From Enchytraeus crypticus (lineage: Eukaryota; Annelida; Clitellata; Enchytraeida; Enchytraeidae), in NCBI GenBank assembly GCA_905160935.1, contig CAJHZI010000014.1, positions 267,295 to 331,294 on the forward strand: 64,000 nucleotides of DNA, given 5' to 3'. This document shows positions 46,520-58,671 of this stretch, in pieces (the stretch's first letter is position 1; the number at the start of each line of letters is the position of its first letter). The notes under the pieces are model-generated. The model searched no databases. It worked only from the letters and a program-made list of their open reading frames with translations, and was not told the origin of the DNA. The position numbers and the translations under genes were made by a program.

Positions 46520-49270
46520 TGAGTAATCATTTTCATGACTCATAAATAAATTACTAAATTTTCGTATGGTTATTATTAATAAAGTTTCGTCATGGCAGGA
46601 GTAAATAGCCACATGGAATGGAGGGGTAGTAAATACAGGGCTACCACTTTGATTCCTGGAGTGCGGTAGTGATAATTGTAATCTTGGAAAAGCGAAGCGG
46701 ATGTTATTCATATACTGCGCATAGATCAGCTTCACAGTTGTTCATCAAACAGGATATGAAGACTGAGCAAACCTAATTATTGTGGGCACTGTATTATGAT
46801 GATGATGACACGTTCAATGCTTAGTTCGTTAATTAGAAGTAAATTATAATTTATGTATTGTCAAAAAATTTACACGTGTGTAATTTTTTTTAAACAGCAG
46901 ACGGTTTTTTTGGAAGCTCATAATTATTGTCGTCTGTGAGTAAGGGTTGAATGCGGAACCTTGAAAATGAGTTGCAAAGGATTGTGGTATAACAGTGGAA
47001 AAGTTGTGGAAAAGAATGGAAGAAGGAAGAATTGCGACAGTATTTGCTTAATTAGAATTAGGCCTACAGTTTAAGTGAATTGAGATGGCTTACGCGGTGT
47101 GATTACGAAAAGCCAGATTAAGATCTTGAATAATAACCTGAAACCCCCATAGACGCATCTAGAGCGAGGTGGTTACAAAATACTGCCTCTGATATTCACA
47201 GGACCGGTAAATGGAAATATTTGACTTTGACCCTTTGACATATATTTAAATCAATCATGACATTTAAACAATTATCTCCAGTCGCTTAAGAAATTTTACT
47301 GAAAATCCTCTCGAAGTGACAAACATTTCACGTTTTGACAATTACTATCAGCATCTAATCGCACCACATTTCTAAATTCAACTGGCAGTCCAGAATGCCG
47401 TATCGGAATGTTTCAAAGCGACCGCAAATCAAGGGCAGCAGAATGTTCCTATTTATCTATTTTATATTGGGACAAGCGACGTGAGAGTGATACTAAACTG
47501 TACGAGTTGTTACTTGTCATGGAAGAATCTGATGCATCAGTCAAGTGTTCCACTAGGCCAATCTTTAAGTAGCAGTATCTTACTTCTCTCCTGAATCTGC
47601 GCTACTCTGAAACTTTGCTTACTTCTCTATTCTAGATTTTCTGAGCCATATGCTCCTTAATTTTCTGTGTCTTTTTGCTATTTTCTAACTGCCTAAAAGA
47701 GATACTTAATTGCTTGCTTCAATTTGACTGATACAGATTTGTCTAGGCTATAGCTATTCAATTTATAACTTGTGTGCGTGATTTTTCCTTTGTATAGCGT
47801 GTCCAATCTTCAATCAATCCAAATTTAACGTACGGTTCCTCGCCATAAGGCAATATTAGGGACTGCATTTTAAAAAACTAAGTATTTTCTGTCAGTCCGA
47901 GATGATAACGAGTAAAATTGGCTGTCACACTAATTTTCAGGTGTAAGCAATTTAAGTTCATTGAGATCTTGTGATATATTTTACATAATACCATATTGTT
48001 TAGTAAGCAACGAGTGCGTGGATTAGAGATTAAAATGGGCCTCAATATATCAACAATATCTTCAAGTATCGATAGTTGTCAAGACATCACCTTCTAGAAT
48101 ACCATTGCTGTTGCGCATTCATAGCGAGCTTAATTAGAATTTCGGGAAAAGACATCGCCGATGATGTCTATGGCTATAAGATCGACAGATTAGGGAATGG
48201 TTCGAAGAGAAAAGAAGCAAATGTTGGCTTTCCATTTTGCGACTGTTGTTTTGAGAGATAAATTCCTTACTATTTATTATTTTATTCGCGGTTTATTATA
48301 TTAAGAGAAATTATATTTATTTTGATGAAGGTATAGGCCTACACATAAATTGAGCAATTTCATTTGTAGACCATGGTGATATAATTCATTTTCGCTAACA
48401 TTTAGACAGTTCGATTTTTAAATTGGAAGGAATTTTAATAAGTCTACTTCATGTATTTTTTACTTAAATGGATAAATTTAAATGGAGAATCGAACTCCCT
48501 CCCCCTCTCCCCTTGTCCAATATTCCATTTTAACTAGCCTAGCTCAACCTTGTACGATATGAAAGTTAAAAAATAGATTAACAAAAGGTTAATTTTGTTT
48601 TTTATGGTTTAAGAGTTTTCTAGCACTTCTCAAGAACTCATTTGATACGTATCTTCGGTTGGAGTGTCTCAAAAATATGGCTTCTTTTAAGTTATTGATT
48701 TAGATTATTTCCAAAGATTGTAAATTGTTGTTTTTTCACATTATTACTTCACTTCTCAAATGGGCCCCTATATTTAGGGTTTTTAAAGCTGGAAAGCTAC
48801 ATTCATTTTCACTTTCATGTTGGTAAATTATTTCATAGTTTTATTAGTCCGAATATTTACGGAGGCCGTAAATACCTCCTGCAAATTCAAGGACAACTTT
48901 CTCATCGGAAGCCGGGAAATCTTTAGGAGTTTTATTACAATTTTATTTGACTTGTCACCAAGCAATACCAACACTCAAATAACCTTAAATTGGTAAGTAG
49001 GATGTCATAAACGTGATTATAACGTAAAAGTCAATACGAAAGTGCCAACAACCTTGACTTGTTTATTTCCCATTTTATATTTTACTGTAGATAAATTGCC
49101 TATTTAGGTCAACAATCACGATTCCGATCACGCATGCGCAACATGAGATTTAGACTGCGATTTTTAGTCAAAAAGTGTTTTGTTTTTTTAATAATTATTT
49201 TTATATACGAAAAACTAAAAGGTCAAAAATTTATTCTTAATTTAAATACAATTGGACCCACTTTAAAGTA
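46520..49270. other. No gene recognised
   Basis: About 2.7 kb of mostly unique AT-rich sequence. A family C-like fragment is present at 47818-47880 (minus; AATTTAACGTACGGTTCCTC). Short frames at 48076 and 49134 have no motif. No exon of the downstream ETS gene could be recognised here. Confidence 0.45.
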
Positions 49271-49504
49271 CACTAGTCAAAGTCTCGATCTTCCTCTAAC
49301 CCTTTCATTTCAATATCCTCTTTTAGCAAACCATCCCCTCTCAGAATGTGACCAATCCAATTCCAATTTCTGTTCCATTTCTTATCTATCAATTGTCTTC
49401 TTGCGTCAACTCTATTTGGATCGCCTTTCTTCGTAAATTTGTCAGTCCTTCTGATCTTCTTCAGACTTATAAATACAGTATTATTATCTCTCTCTAATGT
49501 TTTA

Positions 49505-49630
49505 CTAAGTGGCAGGTCTAAGATACATATTCCTAGTCACATTCTGCCTTCAGGCTTCACAAAGAGCACTCCACCGATTAACGAGTTACTTCATTACAAA
49601 TTGCTATGCTCTACCCATACCTTAATGCAA
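49505..49630 (+). repeat. Family H repeat copy 3
   Basis: Contains GGCAGGTCTAAGATACATAT, GAGCACTCCACCGATTAACG and GCTATGCTCTACCCATACC, colinear with 40430-40560. Confidence 0.5.
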
Positions 49631-50144
49631 CCTAAATGATATAGATTAAATGCATGGAAAAATATAGCTCCTGAGTTAGTTTCCATTTACCTTCTTCAGT
49701 TCATGTTCAGACGCCGCTTAGTATGCATGCAGTTTACGGTTAGTCTATTTTCAGTGGCCTGAACATGATACAGGAAAATGCTTTCGATGTATAAATTCGC
49801 ATTAATTATACAAATAAAACTCGGAATTTATAGCCACCACCTGTTGACCATTTCTGTCCATGCTTCAAGCTGTTTTAGTGAATGATTATGATTGCGTCTG
49901 AGAAACGAAATAAAAACATAAAATAAATTATGAGCCCTATCTGAATTTGTTACCAAGGTTGCCATTGTGACTGGGTGTTTGTACTGTATAATTATCGGTA
50001 GACAGTAATTGTGATAGGCTGAAATGGAAGTATATACATATTTGAGAGACTTATAACAAACATATCGTGGTCAAGGCTTTTGTGATAAGATGATTTATTG
50101 ATCAGTGGTGCAAGAATCATAACCATTTGTAGTTGAAATCATTC

Positions 50145-50325
50145 CCACGTGAAAATCATGTTGCGATAGAATCATATTGAAAATCAAGTGTAATAAAATC
50201 ATGTTGAAAATCGTGTTGTAATAAAACCATATTGAAAATCATGTTTTAACGAAATAATGTAAAAATCATGTTGCAATAAAATCATATTGGAAATCATGTT
50301 ATAATAAAATCATGATGTAAAAAAT
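50145..50325 (+). repeat. About 28-bp tandem repeat (AAAATCATGTTG)
   Basis: Roughly six imperfect units alternate AAAATCATGTTGTAATAAAA and TCATATTG words. Confidence 0.8.
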
Positions 50326-50329
50326 CACG

Positions 50330-50650
50330 TTGTTCTCTGAAAACTTACACGAGAGTTTCAGGGCGTGTCCTGAAATTTCTAAGGGGGGGGGGGGCGAAAA
50401 TGTTTTGGGTGGTGTCTACATTTTGTACTTTAGTTTTTTCCTCTTTAATTTTCTTACGTTTTTCTTTCTTTATTTTTTCATTTTTCCTTCTGCAATAAGT
50501 GACGACCTTTCTTGGTCATGCGACCCTCCATTAGTTCACTTAGCATAGTGCTGGAGCTGAGCAGCCTGCCATTTATGCATAATCTGCGAACCTAAGGGGA
50601 GAGGACCCCCTGGGCCCCCCTCTTGGATCCAAAACTAGTGGGTTTATATA
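50330..50650. other. Unclassified GC-richer repeat-like segment
   Basis: A 12-G run is flanked by GGGCGTGTCCTGAAATTTCT, and later GAGGACCCCCTGGGCCCCCC. The composition differs from the surroundings and suggests a transposon remnant. The 72-codon frame is not credible. Confidence 0.4.
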
Positions 50651-50766
50651 GTCAAATAAAGTCAGCCAAATAATTTATTTATCGTGTGTAAAGCGTACTG
50701 GATATAATTATAGATAATTAAAACGCTAATATCAAGGATTAGGTCCGTGAATGTGTTTAAACGTAC

Positions 50767-50900
50767 ATCATCATCATCATATTCCCTTAAATCCAAGTTT
50801 AACCTGGGTCGGGATACAAATAGACGTTCTCTAGTCCTCCCTGTCCCACACCATACCATCAGTCAATTCCCTATTTTTCATGTCCTTTTTAATTAATGTG
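50767..50900 (-). mobile_element. LINE 3' fragment (family F)
   Basis: On the minus strand the end of the LINE tail (GGTATGGTGTGGGACAGGGA) is followed by the family F 3' end GTTAAACTTGGATTTAAGGG and GATGATGATGA. It ends about 40 bp before the first recognised exon of the ETS gene. Confidence 0.75.
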
Positions 50901-50939
50901 TTTAAATGTACATTCTCAATTATTTTCTTTCTTTGTTAG

Positions 50940-51077
50940 GAAGTCGTCTGAACAGAAGTGTTGATTGGACTAATATGATGGTCCATATAATGAACGACAG
51001 ATCGTCTGATGTCTGGAACTTGCCTGAGATGGTTGGAGCAGCAATAGATGATACAGAGCCAGAACTCAGCGGAAATG
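50940..51077 (+). CDS. ETS gene exon 1 (first recognised)
   Basis: Acceptor TTCTTTCTTTGTTAG and donor ATG|GTTTGT. The exon starts with two bases completing a codon and ends with one base over. Visible residues are [20 protein letters not shown] and later [20 protein letters not shown], acidic toward the end. It contains a Met pair (ATGATG at 50975) that could be the start if upstream exons are untranslated. Evidence is phase match to the Pointed exon; no domain of its own. Confidence 0.65.
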
Positions 51078-52517
51078 GTTTGTGTTTGTCAAGCCTATAG
51101 GCCTATTTATTTATTTTATTTATTTATTTATTGATTTAACAACATCTGTCTTATCTCAGTTAATATCGACAAACTGGGCTGAACCGGCTGCCTATCGGTT
51201 CTTTACCCGACTACTGACAAGTGGGTTAAAGAATCTAATTCAGTGTTCTCTATCACTGACGGCATTTGAGGCGTTAAGATGACTTTAAACGTGACCTGTA
51301 GATAATACCGTCACTGCACGGTCAAAATGTTCTGCGAATTAGTCCCGTAATATATATATGCATAACAATATCATTATCTTCATCATCTTCCCTTAAATCC
51401 CAGTTAACTAGGGTCGGGATACGAATAGACTGTCTCAAATCCTCTCTATCCTACATCATATCATCAGTCAATCCCCTATTTGAGACTTTTCCAGTCGATT
51501 AAATTTTTGTAGCAATTTCTGGTGATTAGGCACTCACTAACCGAATGCAATTTCTTAAGTTGGTATGGATCTTAGTGCTTTAGTCGCCTTGAATAATGTG
51601 ATTTATTTATTTACTATGGATAAACTTTATTTTTACAAATCTATTTCATTTTATTACAGCACTTTATAATTGATTGATTATCATAATTATTTTAATTAAT
51701 TATATATTTATTTATTTATATCAATAAATTAATAAATATAATGGAATGACTGATTACACGGGAAATGAAAATTAGCTCAATCATTGTTAGCCTATTTAAT
51801 CAAGCAGCGAGAAATAAATTAATAAACTAATTCATTAATTAACTACTAATTAATCAGTTACTTTATTTATTAATTATCAATTAATAAAAAATTAATAATT
51901 TATTAAAAATTAATTAACTATTAATTCATTAATTGTTATTTATTATTATTAATTACTATTTTTAATTTATTAATTGATTAATTATTATCATTTTACGTCC
52001 CTGATATCATCCTTGTATAAGGAAACTGACGTTGAACATTTATAATTATTATCATTTGACATCCTGACATCATCTCTGTATGAGGAAACTAACGTTAAAC
52101 CTTTAATTAATATTAATTAATAATCAATTAAATATTTATTAATTCCACTTTTTTATTTTTTTATATATTAATTATAATTAATTAATTGCTAAATTATTAC
52201 TATCATTTGGCTGATCGTAGACGACGTGCAGCTAGGAGGCTGGAGTGCGGTTCACCCGGAGCAGTGGACGAGTCATCAGATCCTCGACTGGATCTTCGAC
52301 GTGGCTAGACGGCGAGGTCTGGACGTGTCCGTACTCAGGGCGGAAGCGTTCAGGACTTTACAGGGGACGGAGCTGTGCAGCCTATCCCGAGATGAGTTCA
52401 TCTGGAGGGATTCGATCAACGGAGGACTTCTGTACGAGAGTCTACAGCAGATCCTGAACAACTATCCACCCTGTTAGTAATAATAATTATGATAATAATA
52501 ATTATGATGATGATGAT

Positions 52518-52560
<43 letters not shown>

Positions 52561-55245
52561 TTAATATTAATATTAATAATAGTAATAATAATTATACTAA
52601 TAATAGTAATAATATTAAAAATGATTCGAGCAATACGAGCTGAATCGCCGCACGGCTACTCGAGGCCATCAAGCTTCTTAAAAGAATTGCTGAAGCAGAT
52701 TACATTAAATCTTTGCAAAATTATGGAAAAAAGTTATAATAATAATATTAATAATAATAATAATAATAATAAAAATAGTAATGGTGGGCTTTTTTCTAAG
52801 ACAATGAGACAATTCGAGTGGCTGTTAGTTACAGTTCAGGGCCGAAAACTTGCGAACCTCACATTCGCCCCTACGGTCATGAAGTTGACGCTTTAGGTCT
52901 CCAAGGCCTCTCCTGCAAACACATCATCGCAACGTTTATAGAAGTAGTGTGGTGTAAGAAGTAGCGAACTGTCTACAACTATTTTACGTCTTTTGTTGAA
53001 AAATTAGACCCACTAAAGTCACATTAGAGCCACTCAAAATGACACTGCAATAAAACTACTTGACCGATTTAATAATCCGCAATTATAATTTACGATTTTA
53101 TTATAATAGCAGAATTAATGACAATTTATTACTTGAATGTATTCGCGAAGATCCATCCATAAAGTAATAGTAATTAATGTTCAAAAAAAAATTTTGTTTC
53201 AAGATTGTTAACTAATCAACTCTAATGAGACGGATATAAAAAACCGTCGAAAGATTCCAATCAAACCAATGACAGTATCAATAGCTCAGTGTAGAGCGCC
53301 GGGTAACATAAAGTTTAAAATGACTGTTCCTGGAGACTAGTTCGATTCCTGACAAGCTTATCATTGAGTAAAATCACTATCTCGGGACCGGTAACATGGA
53401 TAATTGACTAAAACTCCTCAACGGTTAATACAATTGAAATAAAAAATGATAGATATCATCATACGTGATTATTTCACTATAGTGTGTAGTAAAGTTTGTG
53501 TTTAACCATTATATTGAATGTCTCAATAGCGTATTGATTAGAGACTTAAGCTAACGTCATGAAGTTTTAAATGACAGATCCTGAGATGAATTGAGCTTTC
53601 GTAAGTTCGATTCCCAGCCGCGCTGTGCTGAGAGTAAAATCTCGGACATTCACTGGACTGGTTACTCGGAAAATGTCTAATTTGCCTAACGGCTAAACAT
53701 GTGCTATCAAAGGTGATAGATATCGACACAGTTAATCATTTCACTATAATACGTGTTTGTCTACTTTTAATTTAACCTTGCTATCAAAGAGTGTTTATGT
53801 ATACGATACATAAATGAGCAAGAGCTATACAAGTAGAAATGAATTAGCTCGAAACTGCACTATCTGCTGCTATCAACACAATTATCTTAATAGTTTGTAA
53901 ACGTACCAGTAACAGTAATTATCCAGTGCATTTGGAAGGAGGTCAGATTAGTTGTTATTTCGTTTTCTGAACCTTTTTGACACAGTTTGTCAATAAAACT
54001 GACGTTAATTGTATATTTAACGACACATTGAATCCTGTTTAGTATGCCACAAGTACTATAAGAGGCTGTAAGTGTTTATATGCCATCATATTATGCTAAC
54101 TCTCATAAGAGCCCGTATATTATAAATCTTTGAATGCACTTCTGTGCAACAACCATTGCAATTAGACAAATGGTGTTAGGTTACCCGGTTGGATAGTGGA
54201 TGTCATAGAAATGCAGGCCAGACAGTATCGTTTCCTGTGTCCCATTTTTATACAATTTTTCTACTTTTATTTCTATTTAATTTCATTAAAATCTAGTATT
54301 ACAAATATTGTATTTTTCTATAAATTCATATATTACTAATCAAGTATTCAGAAGTATTCAATGAGATATTTAGAGCTGGGACATGATTGATTTTATTATA
54401 TTATTTAATTATATTTTGTCATTGATATTACTTCATTTTACAGTCACTGATATGGAATTGAATTACCTGACAAATGAAGATCTTGCAGAGATGATGTCTG
54501 GATCCAGTCTCCTCTCAAGTGATTCTCTGCTCGATGACTTAACCTGTGACACCATACCTAGTGAGTTACTTGTCATTGAGATACAAATTGTAATATAAAT
54601 AATTATAATAGTAAAATAATAAATTAAAAATTATAAAATTATTTAAAACATTAGTTTTAATCAAAATTTACAATTATTCTCTTCAGAAGACAACTGGAAG
54701 GTAATATCTATTGTAAGCATCCAATAAGAATGGTTAAATCTCTTGTGATATCGAAACAGACGTTAACTTTAGCTGTGTAACTTTTTTATGTATTTGCAAA
54801 GACACTAAAGATATGAAATGTTAATATTCAAACGATCATTTTAAATATTGCTAAAGCAAATCTTACACTTTTAGTAAATGCTTTCTTCACCTGAATCAAT
54901 AGAGGTCTCTGTTGCATTGCAGCTTAATCCCAAACATTTAGAGGACCGATGTATGGATAGTGGTCTACAACTGCCTAATGGTTTAAACATGCAGTACGCA
55001 TAGTACCTGATATCGTCATGGATGTTCAAAGTGTGCTGGGTAGTAGGCCTACACTCATTTGTGGAGCAATACTTTGATATTGCTTTTGCTGCTGTTGTTC
55101 CAAAGCCGCGAAAGAAAGCACGTATCAAACAAAAGTTGTGATTAACTGCTAAATGTAAGTCATATTTGAATAGGGAAGAATAATTCGAAGCAACTGTTGA
55201 AGTTGTTACCTGTGTGTTTACATTTCCAATTTAAACAGCTGTTCT

Positions 55246-55311
<66 letters not shown>

Positions 55312-57047
55312 ATGGTTTTTTTGCACAGATACGGCACCTCTGCCAAAGATCGGAACGTTTATTCGACCTGAGCACAGTTCTGTGCTTAGATGCTCAGCTC
55401 AGGAACAAAGTTATGTCTTTAACTCGCCTCTATCCCAGTCTAGATGTCTTCCTCAATCCTCAATAGACTCTGGGTACGAATCCACAGGTAAATTCTAAAT
55501 CCGCAGCAATTGTTTGCATTAAATAAAATATTTACCATCGTCAGCATCATCATCTTCCCTTAAATCTCAGTTCAACAAGGGTCGGGATACTAGACTTTAT
55601 CCATTCTTTTTAAGTTTATATAGCATTTATGGAGCCTAGTCGCTCACCAACCGAATGCCCTTTCTGACGTTGGATTGGATCTAGTTTTTAGAAGGCTTCT
55701 ACGACACGTGCATATTTGCACGGTTGGTCTATTCTTCAAGCAACCCGGACACAACAAGGGGAAAAGTAAAATATTTAACAAATAAGATAAATGCTAGGTA
55801 TCTCGTCTCCTTGAGAATTTTAAAATATTACGAAATCTCGCACTAATGACGTCGTAGAATCGAATCCCGGTAGAGTTGTCTCAGATAGTTCCTTTGAAGC
55901 GGGAGATTAAACTTTTCCTTGTTGCTTTTGAGCCTGTATTGATGGCACAGTTAGGACCAATTCTGTTCCAAACAGTCTCATGTATATTTCCCGATTAATT
56001 AAAAAAGTTAGTGTTAACGTCAGTTTCCTCACTCGAAAGTGAATTTATTTAGCGAATTAATTTCCTGTAATGACGAAATGGTATTAAATTAAGCGAGTGT
56101 AGTAGGCTAGAACATTTTGAACATTAACTAACTTAAAAAATAATTTAACAAAGCTAAGGTTCTAAAATTTGTAGACTTTTAATTTTAGAGTATTATTTCT
56201 TAATTATTAATTTCTCTATTTTGTTAAATTTTTTATTGGGTAAAAAAGCTGGTAAAGCTAATGTTAACGTTATTTTGAATTATTATTATTATTATTATCA
56301 TAATTATTTTCTATTACTATTATTTGTTATTTGGTTTAAATTAAATTAAATTTTACTTAATTCTTATAGTGAGTTGCTTATATTTTATTTAATTCATTTT
56401 GTAGACTCATTACTGGGTTCAGAATTTCCTTCCATGGATTGTAGTCCCACGCCAATTATTCCAGAAAGCGTCACCAACTGTACGGAAGACCTCACTTACT
56501 TCCACCAATCACAATTCAGCAATCAATCCTTTCAAAGCTTAAGCACCGCCTCTTATTATTATTCCGCCTACTTGCCATCGCCCACCTCACAGCACTTGGA
56601 TCCTCTAAGTCCATCCCCCTGCTTATCGCCGCTGTCAATCAATTCCGACACGTCATCTGCCTATTCGTCGTCAGCCAATAGCCCCGCGTCTTCAGAACGG
56701 AATTCCCCCAGCCACACCCCTAACGTACAACCGACCGCCCACAGGCGCCCGGGCAGGCCAAAGAAAGTTCAGGGAAATGGTGGAGGCGTGGACTCTCAAA
56801 GCAATGGTGGAAAGAAATCTCCGCCCAACGGAACTCGAAAAAGGCCTCAAGGAAACAGTATGTTTTAACCTTTGCCAATATTAATATCAGATTTAATCAT
56901 ATTTTAAATTTGTTTAATACTATGGAGACTGTATCGAATAGTTGAAGTAATTTAAAATAGTGATACTTTGTTAAATTTCTAATTAGCAGCAATATACTGC
57001 GATTATCTTATTAGGCCTAAAGTGATTATGTCTCTTTTTTCTATTAT

Positions 57048-57102
<55 letters not shown>

Positions 57103-58507
57103 TCTTCTTCTTCTTCCTTGCAATCACATCTGAAGTTCCATTAAGTTAATATTCGCCGCTATATATGTAGGCCTATATATCTAATACGATTAATTCTGCT
57201 TTTATGCCTAGTTGCTGAACCAGTTTTAAACTAGGCCTACTTGACTTTTCACTGTCCACTTAGCGCTACTGAGCTATTTTGTATCAAGCAACTCTAGAGC
57301 AATATACTCAGTGATTGATTGATTGATTGGTTGATTGATTGATTGATTGATTGATCGATCGATCGATCGATCGATCGATTCATTCATTCATTCATTCATT
57401 CATTCATTCATAAATTAAATTGATTCATAAATTGATTGACTGATTGATCGATTGCAGGATCTACTCATCTCTGGGAATTTATGCGCACTCTGTTAGATAA
57501 CAAAGACTACAATCCTTCATGTATTAAGTGGGAGAACGAAGAAACGGGTGTTTTCCGGATTGTTCCAGGGAGATCTCAAGATATTGCTAAGTTGTGGGGG
57601 ATGAGGAAAAGCAACGACACCATGACCTTCGATAAACTCAGCCGCTCGCTACGGTTTGTTGACAGATTGTATCATAAAACACTCGATAAGTATCACAATC
57701 TGTTGACAGATTGTATCATAAAACACTCGATAAGTATCACAATCATCCGAGCATTTAATCAGTCAGTTATACAACCAGATAGTCATGTGAGGAAGCCCCC
57801 CCCCCCCCGCCTGATCAAACATGACAGTCTCCACTGCTACAATATAGTAATGAAACTGTTGAACTGTTAAATAATAAACACTAAACTTTCTTTTTCTGAT
57901 CGAAAGATGATGTCAAGAACATATTTTCAGTACACGTTTGCGTCACTACAAAACAAATTTATCTCCTGTTTGCATAAACAAGTTAAAAGAAAAGGACGTA
58001 TTCTGAATGGTGCCAGATTGGCGATCAATAGATAACATTCTGACTTACGAGTTTTTGTTAGTTTATTTTGCTTTTAGATCGAATAATCTCACTCTGTTAT
58101 GCAATCAATTAATATTAATCGTTTAATTGATGAATGCAACATATGACTCATTAAATTATATTGTACATTTTAGCTGGTGCCGCACTTACGGGTTTTTGGC
58201 GACAGTGCCCAAGGACAAAGGATATCCGAAAAAGCTCTGTTTCATGTTCGGAGAAAAAGCCTTACAGTGGGATAAAACAAGAGCCATTGAAATACTCTCC
58301 AAGCACCATAGTATGTGTTTCAAACTTTTGTATTGGAATTTTAATAACTTTCTAGTTGCTGATGGTAGTTTTAGTATATATACACATGCTTATGTATATA
58401 TACTCTTCTTCTTCTTTTTCTCTGCGTGACATATATAGTATATATACTATATTATATATATAGTATATACATGTATACTATATTATATTTGCATAGTATA
58501 GTATATA

Positions 58508-58545
<38 letters not shown>

Positions 58546-58600
58546 CTATATCTATATATATATATATTATTTTAAACGATGTATAATAGCTATGATACTA

Positions 58601-58671
<71 letters not shown>

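Noticed and set aside
57654..57870. Continuation of the ETS exon to the stop at 57868
   Set aside because: The sequence after LSRSLR ([13 protein letters not shown]) does not match the ETS fold and is a tandem duplication; splicing at GTTTGT leads to an exon that completes the domain.
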